Positions 7,269-15,529 of a stretch of DNA of 64,000 nucleotides are shown here, in pieces (positions within the stretch are counted from its first letter, which is position 1; the number at the start of each line of letters is the position of its first letter). The notes beneath the pieces were generated by a model. The model worked only from the letters and a program-made list of their open reading frames with translations, made no database searches and was not told the origin of the DNA. Made by a program: the position numbers and the translations under genes. Source of the DNA: Hominilimicola fabiformis (GTDB taxonomy: Bacteria; Bacillota; Clostridia; UBA1381); NCBI RefSeq assembly GCF_020687385.1, contig NZ_JAJEQM010000015.1, positions 1-64,000 on the forward strand, given 5' to 3'.

Positions 7269-7799
7269 TTAGCAGTACATATCCTTGTATGCCGCAATAC
7301 AATTCTTAATAACTTCTTTTGCCTCGTCCGGACCAAGCACCTCATTTACAACAGTTTCCTTACCCTCAAGAGATTTATACACTCTGAAGAAGTGAGAAAT
7401 TTCACTGAAAGTATGTTGAGGTAATTGGTTAATATCCTTAAATTCCGCATATGACGGGTCATTAAACGGAATTGCAATTATCTTTTCATCGACTTGGTCA
7501 TCATCAATCATTTTCATAACACCAATCGGATAACATTCAACAAGCGTCATCGGAACTATTGATTCCTGACAAAGTACAAGAACGTCAAGCGGGTCATTAT
7601 CCGCCGCATACGTTCTCGGAATAAATCCGTAGTTTGCAGGATAGTGAGTTGATGTGTAAAGTACGCGGTCAAGGCGCAAAAGTCCTGTTTCCTTATCCAT
7701 TTCATACTTGTTTTTAACGCCTTTCGGAATTTCGATTACTGCCATAAATTTTTCAGGTGAAATTCTTCTTGGGTTAATATCGTGCCAAATGTTAGACAT
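7269..7799 (-). CDS. ppa: Inorganic pyrophosphatase, family I
   Basis: A 176-residue soluble enzyme that hydrolyses pyrophosphate to phosphate and pulls biosynthetic reactions forward. The family I signature 'DNDPLDVLVL' (about residues 67-76) with its metal-binding aspartates is intact, as are 'EIPKGVKNKYEMDKETG' and 'YPANYGFIP'. Its length matches bacterial enzymes. It starts 19 bases after the copper-amine-oxidase-N-domain gene and may be read through from it; AAGGAG lies upstream of the ATG. Confidence 0.95.
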   Translation of the reverse strand: MSNIWHDINPRRISPEKFMAVIEIPKGVKNKYEMDKETGLLRLDRVLYTSTHYPANYGFIPRTYAADNDPLDVLVLCQESIVPMTLVECYPIGVMKMIDDDQVDEKIIAIPFNDPSYAEFKDINQLPQHTFSEISHFFRVYKSLEGKETVVNEVLGPDEAKEVIKNCIAAYKDMYC

Positions 7800-7818
7800 A
7801 CCTTATCTCTCCTTTTTA

Positions 7819-9093
7819 TCATTTTTTAGACTGTATTATAACAGTTTTTGTTTCTTGGTCCCATTCAACGGTACAATCAAGCGATTCGCTTACCGCTCTT
7901 AAAGGTACCATTGTTTTATCATTCATAAGTTGCGCAGGCTCGTTAAGTTCCGGTTGTTTTTCGCCGTTCACATAAAATTCCTTGCTGTTTATTGTCATTG
8001 TTATAGTTTTATCTGCCGTTTTTGCAATAATTTGTTGCACACCGTTTTCATCAACCCATTCAACTTCTGCATTCAATGCCTCGAAAATCGTACGCATAGG
8101 CACAAGTGTAGAGTCATTTTTTATAACAGGGTCTTGCGTCGGGAACTGCAAAGTCTGACCGTCAAGAACTACAGTCACAATATCAGGCTTTTTGCTAAGC
8201 TCGCTCAAACTGCTGTAATCTTCAAACAGCACAACAGGCTTTTCGTCAAATCTTACACCCTTTGCACGAATATAACTTTTCTGACTTGCATTGCTTTCAA
8301 TATGAGAAATTCTGAAATCATCTTGATCCTTTAAATTATCTCTGTTTGAAATTTGATTTTGAGTTAAATTATCCGTATTGTTTTTATCGTCACCAAACCA
8401 CATTCTGTCATATGACGCAACGAATGCATCCGGAATATTGCTTTCTGTCAAAGCCGCTCTTGCCGCCGCAACCGAATCCTTATAATTATCAGGATTCATA
8501 ACAGTCTGCAATCCCTCACCCAACGTATATGAATAATATGTTTTACCGTTTGCCCAAACATTTTCTTCACGGCCGTCCTCATTTACAGTCTTTTCGATTT
8601 TTACTTTCGGCTGTAATTCGTCCGTATCGGGATCAAGCATATACATTTGAAGAAGATATGTCGTATCGACACTGCTGAACGTTTCAACACCTATATATTT
8701 CTTATTTCCGACAGGGATAGTAAAAACGTTTGCATAAGAATTACCGTAATTTGCAATTAAATCGGTATCTATCGAGCCAAGGAACGTAACACCGTTTTCG
8801 CTGCCTTGATAAACCGATACACCGCTGCTTTCAACAGTAATAAGTTCATTGTCAAAGTCCATATCTATATCATCGTAAAATGCAGAGATAAGTCCCGAAA
8901 AATAATTATTTACATTGTCATATTCATTTTCGTGACCGGCAAATGACGCCGCAAAATCACAATAACCGACCTGAGGGCCAATCACTGTCGAAATAAACTT
9001 ATTATAAGCATATATGTTATCTTTTGCAAATGCACTTGTGCCTAAAAGCATTGCACCTGCAAGTACCGCACTGACCGTTTTTTTTAATTTCAT
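7819..9093 (-). CDS. Secreted protein with copper amine oxidase N-terminal-type domains
   Basis: A 424-residue exported protein. Residues 1-23 are a signal peptide ending near 'TSAFA'. Residues 24-300 resemble no family I know. The C-terminal 120 residues hold the copper amine oxidase N-terminal-like module used as a wall or substrate-binding domain in Clostridia, with paired motifs 'DSTLVPMRTIFEALNAEVEW' and 'KTMVPLRAVSESLDCTVEW'. It has no catalytic oxidase part. The start ATG at 9093 has AAGGGG upstream and gives a normal signal peptide. It lies 30 bases after trpA with no clear terminator between, an unrelated pairing. Confidence 0.8.
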   Translation of the reverse strand: MKLKKTVSAVLAGAMLLGTSAFAKDNIYAYNKFISTVIGPQVGYCDFAASFAGHENEYDNVNNYFSGLISAFYDDIDMDFDNELITVESSGVSVYQGSENGVTFLGSIDTDLIANYGNSYANVFTIPVGNKKYIGVETFSSVDTTYLLQMYMLDPDTDELQPKVKIEKTVNEDGREENVWANGKTYYSYTLGEGLQTVMNPDNYKDSVAAARAALTESNIPDAFVASYDRMWFGDDKNNTDNLTQNQISNRDNLKDQDDFRISHIESNASQKSYIRAKGVRFDEKPVVLFEDYSSLSELSKKPDIVTVVLDGQTLQFPTQDPVIKNDSTLVPMRTIFEALNAEVEWVDENGVQQIIAKTADKTITMTINSKEFYVNGEKQPELNEPAQLMNDKTMVPLRAVSESLDCTVEWDQETKTVIIQSKK

Positions 9094-9123
9094 AATTAAA
9101 CTACCCCTTCTTCGGGACATTTA

Positions 9124-9912
9124 TCACAATCCCGACTTTAAATCTTTTATTTTTGCACGAAGATTATTAATTCTTTCTTCTACACTCTCACCGGTTGCAA
9201 TAGACTTAACGATTGCACTGCCGACAATAGCACCGTCGAAATATTTTGTAAGTTCCTTAACCTGCCTGCCGTTTGAAACACCAAATCCCACGCAAGCCGG
9301 AACGTCAGTATATTTCTTTATCGTTCCCACAAATTCATCAAAATTTGTGACAAATGATGATTTCTCACCCGTAACGCCGAGTGAAGAAATACAATACAAA
9401 AATCCTTTTGCGTCTTTCGCAATATTTTTAATTCTGTCTTTTGAAGTCGGTGATACAAGGCTTATCTGATATACACCGTATTTTTCGGTATATTCCTTGA
9501 TTTCATCACTTTCTTCATAAGGCAAATCGGGAATAATAAGTCCGTCGACGCCTGTTTCCTGACAACGTTTAAAGAATTTTTCAATTCCGTATTGTACCAT
9601 TACATTATAGTAAAGCAAAAATACCATAGGTACTTCCACATTATTTCTGATTTTTCGGACAAGTTCAAACACCTTGAAAATATCCACACCTTGCGCCAAA
9701 GCTCTTTCATCGGCACGCTGAATTACAGGACCGTCCGCCGCAGGATCCGAAAAAGGTACGCCCAATTCAATAAGGTCAACGCCCTCCTCCTGCATTGTGT
9801 ATATAGCCTTTTCACTCACTTCCATATTAGGGTCGCCTACCGTCAAAAATGTAATAAGTGCCTTTCTGCCATCTGCTTTCACCTTAGCAAATCTCTCGTC
9901 TATTCTATTCAT
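9124..9912 (-). CDS. trpA: Tryptophan synthase alpha subunit
   Basis: A 262-residue TIM-barrel protein that cleaves indole-3-glycerol phosphate to indole. The catalytic-region motif 'ELGVPFSDPAADGPVIQ' (about 49-65) and 'VGFGVSN' (phosphate site) are present. The ATG at 9912 is preferred because GGAG lies eight bases upstream. It overlaps the trpF end by 8 bases. TrpA normally acts in a complex with TrpB, but trpB is absent from its usual place between trpF and trpA. Confidence 0.95.
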   Translation of the reverse strand: MNRIDERFAKVKADGRKALITFLTVGDPNMEVSEKAIYTMQEEGVDLIELGVPFSDPAADGPVIQRADERALAQGVDIFKVFELVRKIRNNVEVPMVFLLYYNVMVQYGIEKFFKRCQETGVDGLIIPDLPYEESDEIKEYTEKYGVYQISLVSPTSKDRIKNIAKDAKGFLYCISSLGVTGEKSSFVTNFDEFVGTIKKYTDVPACVGFGVSNGRQVKELTKYFDGAIVGSAIVKSIATGESVEERINNLRAKIKDLKSGL

Positions 9913-10516
9913 TCTCATAACTCCTCACTGTCTCTATAAATTTCTTTATCTTCTGTTCATCTTTAAAACCGTCCGTTTCAACCGAAGAAGAAATATCCAC
10001 TCCGACAGGCTTAAAAATATTAATACCCTCTATAACATTTTCGGTTTTAATTCCTCCGGCAAGCATAATCGGCTTATCGGTCTTTATACTACCGCTGCCG
10101 TGCCAGTCAAAAGTTTGACCGCTGCCACCGTACTCTTTATCAGTATACTTGTCTAAAAGCAGTCTGTCAACCCCTTTTACATCATAAATATCTTCTCCGT
10201 CACGCACTCTTACGGCTTTCCAAATTTCACATTTGCAGTCAAGGTTTGAAATATACTCATCGTTTTCATCTCCGTGAAGCTGAACAACGTCAAGCTTTGC
10301 TGCCTGTACCGCCTCATTTATCTTTTCATACGTTGCATTGACGAACACACCGACTTTTTTTATATCCTTATCAAGATTTTTCGTGATTTCAGCAACCGTT
10401 TCGGGTGTGACTTCACGTTTGCTCTTTGCGAATATAAAACCAATGTAATCGGGTTTGTACTTATTAATTATATCTATATCTTCCTTACGGCGAATACCGC
10501 ATATTTTAATTTCCAT
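9905..10516 (-). CDS. trpF: Phosphoribosylanthranilate isomerase
   Basis: A 203-residue TIM-barrel enzyme of tryptophan synthesis. It opens with 'MEIKICGIRRKEDI' (catalytic Cys in KICG), and has 'VQLHGDE' and 'LAGGIKTENV'. It converts phosphoribosylanthranilate to the carboxyphenylamino-deoxyribulose phosphate used by TrpC. It overlaps trpC by 11 bases and trpA by 8, so the three are translationally coupled. Confidence 0.95.
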   Translation of the reverse strand: MEIKICGIRRKEDIDIINKYKPDYIGFIFAKSKREVTPETVAEITKNLDKDIKKVGVFVNATYEKINEAVQAAKLDVVQLHGDENDEYISNLDCKCEIWKAVRVRDGEDIYDVKGVDRLLLDKYTDKEYGGSGQTFDWHGSGSIKTDKPIMLAGGIKTENVIEGINIFKPVGVDISSSVETDGFKDEQKIKKFIETVRSYENE

Positions 10517-11285
10517 ATCTCAAATTATCAACAGCTTTTTTTATATCCTTTTCACGCATAAACGCCTCACCGATAAGTGCAGCATCAAACTTTAATCCTC
10601 TCAGATATTCAAAGTCACTGTGTTTCCTTATCGCACTTTCCGCAACCTTTACTTTACCGTCGGGTATCAGCGGTAAAAGTCTTTCGCACGTAGTTATATC
10701 CTCGTCAAACGTCTGAAGATTTCTGTTGTTTACACCTATTATCCTGCCGTATTCAACCGCTCTTTTGACTTCTTCTTCGTTGTGCGTTTCAACAAGCACA
10801 TCAAGTCCGATACTGTCTGCCAAAGCGTGAAACTTCTTGTATTCCGCATCAGTCAGTGCCGCCAATATAAGCAAAATTGCGTCCGCACCGTACAGTTTAG
10901 CCTCATATATCTGATACTCGTCAACCGTAAAATCCTTGCGAAGTACGGGAATGCTGAAATTACTTTTAATATCCTTAACAAATTCTATATTGCCTTTAAA
11001 ATATTCAGGCTCGGTAAGTACCGACATTGCTTGAATATTGCATTTGTCATATTCTTCGGCAATCTTCATATGGTCAAAATCTCCGCGTATAAGTCCCTTT
11101 GACGGCGATGCTTTTTTTATTTCCGCAATAATTGAAACATCATCAATCGACATAAGTCCGTTTTTGAAATTCGGTGCTTTAAGTTCCGCTTTATCCAAAG
11201 CCTTTAAAAGCCCACTTGGGCTTAAATTTTCTTTCGCCTTCGCTACTCTGATTTTCGTAGATGCAATAATTTTATCAAGTATCAT
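10506..11285 (-). CDS. trpC: Indole-3-glycerol phosphate synthase
   Basis: A 259-residue TIM-barrel enzyme. Diagnostic segments are 'IAEIKKASPSKGLI' (catalytic Lys), 'VLTEPEYFKG', 'VLRKDFTVDEYQIYEA' and 'GVNNRNLQTF'. It produces indole-3-glycerol phosphate, the TrpA substrate. It lies 23 bases after trpD and overlaps trpF. Confidence 0.95.
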   Translation of the reverse strand: MILDKIIASTKIRVAKAKENLSPSGLLKALDKAELKAPNFKNGLMSIDDVSIIAEIKKASPSKGLIRGDFDHMKIAEEYDKCNIQAMSVLTEPEYFKGNIEFVKDIKSNFSIPVLRKDFTVDEYQIYEAKLYGADAILLILAALTDAEYKKFHALADSIGLDVLVETHNEEEVKRAVEYGRIIGVNNRNLQTFDEDITTCERLLPLIPDGKVKVAESAIRKHSDFEYLRGLKFDAALIGEAFMREKDIKKAVDNLRYGN

Positions 11286-11308
11286 ATCAAATTCCGCAGC
11301 CTTTCTTC

Positions 11309-12322
11309 TTAATTAAATTTCTTAGTTTCAGCCACAAATTCGTTTACTTTATCCATAACATTACCGCTGTCAATAGTCTGTTTTGCGATTTCGACAGCCT
11401 CTTTGTATGAATCTGCTTTACCGCCGATATATATACCTGCCGCACTGTTAAGAACGATAATGTCGCGTCTTGCACTCTTTTCGCCGTTAAAAATACTTTT
11501 TGCGATTTCGGCATTTTCCTTACCGTCACCGCCGGTAATATCGCTTGCATCCGCATATTCGATACCGTAATCGTGCGGATCGATTTCATACACGACAATC
11601 TTACCGTCAATAATTTCGTTTACCAATGTTTTACCCGTAACCGTAATTTCGTCCATACCGTCACTGCCGCAAACAATCATAGCGCGTTTAACGCCCATTT
11701 CACTCATTACCTTAGCAAAAACGCTGACTTTTTCAGGTGAGAAAACACCTATAACCTGTCTTGATGCATTTGACGGATTTGAAAGCGGACCAAGCATATT
11801 GAATATAGTTCTGATACCGATTTCTTTTCTGATAGGTCCTACATTTTTCATTGCCTTATGGAACTTCATAGCATTCATAAAGCCCATACCTGTTTCATTT
11901 ATACATTGCTCAACCTGTTTCGGCTCAAGCATAATGTTTGCACCGAGTGCCTCAAGCAAATCGGACGCACCGCTCTTTGAAGATGCAGCTCTGTTACCGT
12001 GCTTTGCCACAGTCACACCTGCCGCCGCACAAACAAACATTGATGTTGTCGATATGTTAAACGAATTAGCACCGTCACCGCCCGTTCCGACAAAGTCTAT
12101 GTACTCATCAGTATCAAGCTTGACGCTGCCGCCCTTTGACTTCATCATTTCCGTACAACCGACAATCTCGTCTACCGTTTCGCCTTTCATGCGAAGTGCC
12201 GTCAAAAATGCCGACACCAACACAGGTGACGCTGTACCCTCAAGCATCATATCCATTGCTTTTGCAGCCTCTTCACGCGTAAGATTTTGTCCTTCTGTTA
12301 CTTTTTTTAATAGTTCTTTCAT
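11309..12322 (-). CDS. trpD: Anthranilate phosphoribosyltransferase
   Basis: A 337-residue enzyme that joins anthranilate to PRPP. Family motifs include 'VGTGGDGANSFNISTTS' (PRPP pyrophosphate loop, about 81-97), 'KHGNRAASSKSGASDLLEALG' region and 'ELNPLSNP'-like 'MLGPLSNPSNA'. It is the first gene of trpDCFA; trpE and trpG are not adjacent. Its ribosome site AGGAGG lies within a GAG/UAG-rich stretch that repeats the 5' end of the leader, suggesting translation may also be controlled. Confidence 0.95.
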   Translation of the reverse strand: MKELLKKVTEGQNLTREEAAKAMDMMLEGTASPVLVSAFLTALRMKGETVDEIVGCTEMMKSKGGSVKLDTDEYIDFVGTGGDGANSFNISTTSMFVCAAAGVTVAKHGNRAASSKSGASDLLEALGANIMLEPKQVEQCINETGMGFMNAMKFHKAMKNVGPIRKEIGIRTIFNMLGPLSNPSNASRQVIGVFSPEKVSVFAKVMSEMGVKRAMIVCGSDGMDEITVTGKTLVNEIIDGKIVVYEIDPHDYGIEYADASDITGGDGKENAEIAKSIFNGEKSARRDIIVLNSAAGIYIGGKADSYKEAVEIAKQTIDSGNVMDKVNEFVAETKKFN

Positions 12323-12332
12323 AATTATAGTC

Positions 12333-12448
12333 CTCCTCTAATCTCAAGCAAAATGTAAAAGAAAAGCCCGTTTTTGACCAAAACGAGCGTAATATCCCTA
12401 TAAAATATAAAACATCTTTTTAATTTTGCTCATCTCGTCTAATCTAAA
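12333..12448 (-). promoter_or_regulatory. trp leader with (G/U)AG triplet repeats; candidate attenuator
   Basis: Read leftward, the transcript start region holds UAG-AU-UAG-AC-GAG-AU-GAG (12428-12448), four (G/U)AG triplets at two-base spacing. AGACGAG in this block can pair with CUCGUUU of the terminator 5' arm (7 bp, one G-U), giving a possible antiterminator. A second block over the trpD ribosome site (12333-12347) is identical to the first at 13 of 15 positions, and both differences keep the K-A-G pattern or fall in the spacer. This is the logic of TRAP (MtrB) control in Bacillus. No T-box motif is seen. The regulator itself is not in the window. Confidence 0.5.
12357..12388 (-). terminator. 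Leader terminator upstream of trpD
   Basis: A nine-bp stem (GCTCGTTTT with AAAACGGGC, one G-T pair; 12366-12388) followed on the minus strand by TTTTCTTTT. It lies between promoter and trpD, so it can only work as an attenuator for the trp operon. It could also end transcription in no other known leftward unit. Confidence 0.7.
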
Positions 12449-12451
12449 TTT

Positions 12452-12480
12452 ATTATAGCATAGCATAACAAAAAATGCAA
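12452..12480 (-). promoter_or_regulatory. Promoter of the trp operon
   Basis: Read leftward: TTGCAT (12475-12480), 17-base spacer ending TGC, TATAAT (12452-12457). The weak -35 is offset by an extended -10 (TGCTATAAT). Confidence 0.7.
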
Positions 12481-12524
12481 TACCGGAAAATCGAATTTTC
12501 TACATTATTTTTTTCAAATTCCCC

Positions 12525-12553
12525 TTGTAATATTTGTTTAAATATTGTATAAT
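12525..12553 (+). promoter_or_regulatory. Promoter of the iron alcohol dehydrogenase gene
   Basis: TTGTAA (12525-12530), 17-base spacer, TATAAT (12548-12553). It places transcription start near 12560, so an in-frame ATG at 12545 cannot be the start codon. Confidence 0.75.
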
Positions 12554-12586
12554 AAATGTATTAATAAAATAGGGGTGAAAAACTTA

Positions 12587-13729
12587 ATGAAAAGTTTCGA
12601 TATAAAAACAAAAATTTATTTCGGTGACAATGCACTTGACAGACTTGCAGACCTTCCTTATAAGAAAGCGCTTATCATCACAGACCCGTTTGTTGTAAAG
12701 AGCGGTATGCTACAGATGATTACATATCGTTTGAACGACGGTTATACTGAATTTGACGTATTTTCAGACGTTGTTCCGGACCCACCGATTGAAAAGATTT
12801 CTCTTGGTGTTAAGGCAATGCTTGACTATGATCCTGACGTTGTTATCGCAATCGGCGGCGGCAGTGCCATTGACAGTGCAAAATCAATTCGTGAATTTGC
12901 AACAAGAGCATCTCAAAAAGAAGTTGCACTTATCGCTGTTCCTACAACTTCCGGTACAGGCAGTGAAGTTACAAGTTTTGCCGTTGTATCTGATCCGGCA
13001 AATGATATAAAATATCCGCTTGTATCAGACAGTATGTTGCCGACAGAGGCTATTTTGGACGCCGACCTTGTAAAGAGTGTTCCGGCAAACATAACAGCCG
13101 ACACAGGTATGGATGTACTTACTCACGCAATCGAAGCATATGTAAGTATCAACAACAACGAATTTTCAGCCGCACTTGCAGAAAAGTCAATCGAGATATG
13201 CGGTACTTTCCTACTTCGTTCATATCTTGACAATAACGATACACACGCAAGAAAGAAAATGCACGTTGCGTCATGTCTTGCAGGTCTTGCATTTAACAGT
13301 GCATCACTTGGTCTTAACCACGGTATTGCTCACGCAATCGGTGCTAAGTTCCACATTCCGCACGGCAGAGCCAATGCAATGTTACTTCCTCACGTTATCG
13401 AATACAACTCAGGAATTAACAAACATTCAAGAAGTCAAAGCCACTATCCTAAGTGCGTTGAAAAGTATGTAAACATTGCTAAACTTCTTGGTGTAAATAA
13501 CTTCAATGAAATCACAACAGTTCGCGCTCTTGTAAGCTGGATTCAGTTTATGTTAAAGGAAATGAACGTTCCTGTTTCGGTTTCACAATGCGGTGTTGAC
13601 AGAACAGAATACTTCAATGCAATCGACTCAATGGCTGAAAAAGCTCTTGCAGACGCTTGTACAGCAACAAACCCTCGCGTACCTACGAAGGAAGAAGTTG
13701 TTCAAATTCTTGAACATTTATACGAATAA
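12587..13729 (+). CDS. Iron-containing alcohol dehydrogenase
   Basis: A 380-residue group III alcohol dehydrogenase. The NAD(P) loop 'IAIGGGSAIDSAKSI' (about 85-99), 'VPTTSGTGSEVT' (about 121-132) and the metal-binding 'GMDVLTHAIEAYVS' and 'LNHGIAHAIGAKFHIPHGRANA' segments with their histidines are intact. It is close in pattern to 1-propanol dehydrogenase (PduQ)-type enzymes. It probably reduces short aldehydes during fermentation; the substrate cannot be read from sequence. The start ATG at 12587 has GGGGTG upstream. It is monocistronic with its own promoter and terminator. Confidence 0.9.
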   Translation: MKSFDIKTKIYFGDNALDRLADLPYKKALIITDPFVVKSGMLQMITYRLNDGYTEFDVFSDVVPDPPIEKISLGVKAMLDYDPDVVIAIGGGSAIDSAKSIREFATRASQKEVALIAVPTTSGTGSEVTSFAVVSDPANDIKYPLVSDSMLPTEAILDADLVKSVPANITADTGMDVLTHAIEAYVSINNNEFSAALAEKSIEICGTFLLRSYLDNNDTHARKKMHVASCLAGLAFNSASLGLNHGIAHAIGAKFHIPHGRANAMLLPHVIEYNSGINKHSRSQSHYPKCVEKYVNIAKLLGVNNFNEITTVRALVSWIQFMLKEMNVPVSVSQCGVDRTEYFNAIDSMAEKALADACTATNPRVPTKEEVVQILEHLYE

Positions 13730-13750
13730 TATTATAAATACAACAAATTC

Positions 13751-13778
13751 GGGCGTGCTTTTTAACACGCCTATTTTT
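13751..13778 (+). terminator. Intrinsic terminator of the alcohol dehydrogenase gene
   Basis: Stem GGCGTG/CACGCC (13752-13757, 13766-13771), followed by TATTTTTG. Confidence 0.75.
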
Positions 13779-13809
13779 GTAAAAACTATTATATTGGGAG
13801 GATTTTCGT

Positions 13810-15450
13810 ATGAATCAAATCAATCGAAAAAGCAAAATATCCTCGTTTTTTGAACTGCTTTCTTCACATTGTGAATATATTATGACTTTCGCTTTGGGAT
13901 TGCTTATGATTGTTCAACGATTTTTAAGCGGAGTATACAAGCCTGTTATGGACGACTGGTTTCTGTACGGTGATTTGTATAAAGGTATATCAAACCGACT
14001 TGCAAACTTTTCAATTCCGAATGAAAAGTTTGCAATACGCCCGCTCGCAGGAGTGTTTGACTGTTTCGTAAACGCACCGTTGTTTAATCATTTGTGGATT
14101 GTCGAATTGTTTTTGACATTTTCACTGCTTTTCGGTTCATTTCTGATTATAAAAGCACTTCGCAGAAACAATTTTGCAAGCGGCGGATTCTTCTTGTGCC
14201 TTGTGTGCCTTTTTCCTGTCGGACTTGAGGCTACTTATTGGATTGCCGCCGCAACAAGAGTTGTATATTCACTGCTGTTTATAGGTTGTGCCACACTTTC
14301 GCTTGATTACTGTTATAAATCGGATAAAGTGAAATTTTTAGTTATGTTTGCCGTATTCGGTATGCTCAGTGTATGTTTTTACGAACCGGCAATAGTGGTT
14401 TATATCATACTTACGCTTTTCATTGTTTGGAACAATTATAAGAATAAAAAAGATTTGCTTCCGCTTGCAATAATGGCGGCACATATAGCAATTATCGGAA
14501 TTTACTACATTTTAAATTCCGGTTCCGGCGAAATAGAATCGCGAGGCGGTTTTCTTGAAACAGACATATTGGAGCATACCGCACTCGTTACCGATTATAC
14601 GAAAAATATATTCACCGATTTTACAAATTCAATATTCAAAAACGGTTACGATAAAGGTATGATTATCGTTTTCGGCGGTCATAAATTTATAAAAATATTA
14701 CTTATCGCAATATTTTCGATTATATTCGGTTTATTTTCGGCTGTATGTATTAAAAAGCGTAAATTTTCTTGGAAAATACTTGTGCTTGGAATTGTGATGT
14801 TTTTCGGTGGACTTTCACTAAACTACATTCTCGGTTCTGACAGAATACCGTTAAGACTTGTATTTTTCGCATATCTTGGAATAGGTATAGTAATTGATGA
14901 ACTTATAGTTCTTTTACCGCTATCGTTTAGCAGAATTTTATGTGCGGTTTTACTTACAGTTTCGGCATTTTCATTTACAGTTACAGGTATCGGTGAAGTG
15001 AGCGATTATCAAAAAACATCTGACATTGACGTCGCTCTTACATCACAGCTTATAAACCTTGACACCAAAGAGAATATCACGAATACAGACAAAAACGTAT
15101 ATGTATTCAGCGGTCAGCATTACTATGATGAAACAAAATGTGTAAGCTGGCTCGATCATATAAGAGGCGTCAGCGGTAATTATGCTGATTTTACAGGTTG
15201 TATGCGACATATCACCGGTGCTGCGAATACAAATAACGTTATGCCTTTCACTTACGGAGATATTCATAAACTTAAACCGTTTATTGATATTGAGGGTGTT
15301 TGCAATTTTTATAATATAGAATATGACAGAACAATCGTTCCCGTAAAACTCGTAGCAGACGGCGATAACTACATCATTAAACGCAATGATGATTCAATAG
15401 TCGGTACATTGACAAAAGTTGACGATGTCTCATATCAATTCTTTAATTAA
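13810..15450 (+). CDS. Polytopic membrane protein, possibly GT-C-like
   Basis: A 546-residue protein with about 11 hydrophobic segments between residues 25 and 400, then a soluble C-terminal domain of about 140 residues. The first loop after the first membrane segment contains 'MDDWFLYGDLY' (about 47-57), an acidic pair where GT-C lipid-linked-sugar transferases carry their catalytic acid. I do not recognise the family; a glycan or lipid-sugar transfer role is only a structural guess. GGAGG lies upstream of the ATG at 13810. It stands alone between two terminators. Confidence 0.6.
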   Translation: MNQINRKSKISSFFELLSSHCEYIMTFALGLLMIVQRFLSGVYKPVMDDWFLYGDLYKGISNRLANFSIPNEKFAIRPLAGVFDCFVNAPLFNHLWIVELFLTFSLLFGSFLIIKALRRNNFASGGFFLCLVCLFPVGLEATYWIAAATRVVYSLLFIGCATLSLDYCYKSDKVKFLVMFAVFGMLSVCFYEPAIVVYIILTLFIVWNNYKNKKDLLPLAIMAAHIAIIGIYYILNSGSGEIESRGGFLETDILEHTALVTDYTKNIFTDFTNSIFKNGYDKGMIIVFGGHKFIKILLIAIFSIIFGLFSAVCIKKRKFSWKILVLGIVMFFGGLSLNYILGSDRIPLRLVFFAYLGIGIVIDELIVLLPLSFSRILCAVLLTVSAFSFTVTGIGEVSDYQKTSDIDVALTSQLINLDTKENITNTDKNVYVFSGQHYYDETKCVSWLDHIRGVSGNYADFTGCMRHITGAANTNNVMPFTYGDIHKLKPFIDIEGVCNFYNIEYDRTIVPVKLVADGDNYIIKRNDDSIVGTLTKVDDVSYQFFN

Positions 15451-15475
15451 AAAAGCGACTGACAGTCGCTTTTTT
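15449..15475. terminator. Shared bidirectional terminator
   Basis: Twelve-bp perfect arms (15449-15460, 15464-15475) with T runs on both strands, overlapping the end of the membrane-protein gene and lying about 55 bases past the convergent DUF4363 gene. Confidence 0.85.
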
Positions 15476-15505
15476 AATACTCTCATTTTGTGCAATCCTT
15501 CGTAC

Positions 15506-15525
15506 AGGCGACCATCGGTTGCCCT
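15506..15525. repeat. Degenerate GGGCGACCA-type repeat
   Basis: AGGCGACCATCGGTTGCCCT followed by CTACA after three more bases. It is a decayed copy of the palindrome at 4251-4269 and sits, like that one, between convergent or adjacent transcription units. Confidence 0.5.
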
Positions 15526-15529
15526 AAAC

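Noticed and set aside
12398-12433. An 11-residue frame in the trp leader (MSKIKKMFYIL) as a classical leader peptide
   Set aside because: It has no Trp codons and no convincing ribosome site, so ribosome-stalling attenuation is not supported.
12323-12480. T-box riboswitch before trpD
   Set aside because: The conserved AGGGUGGNACCGCG-like T-box sequence and specifier stem are missing.
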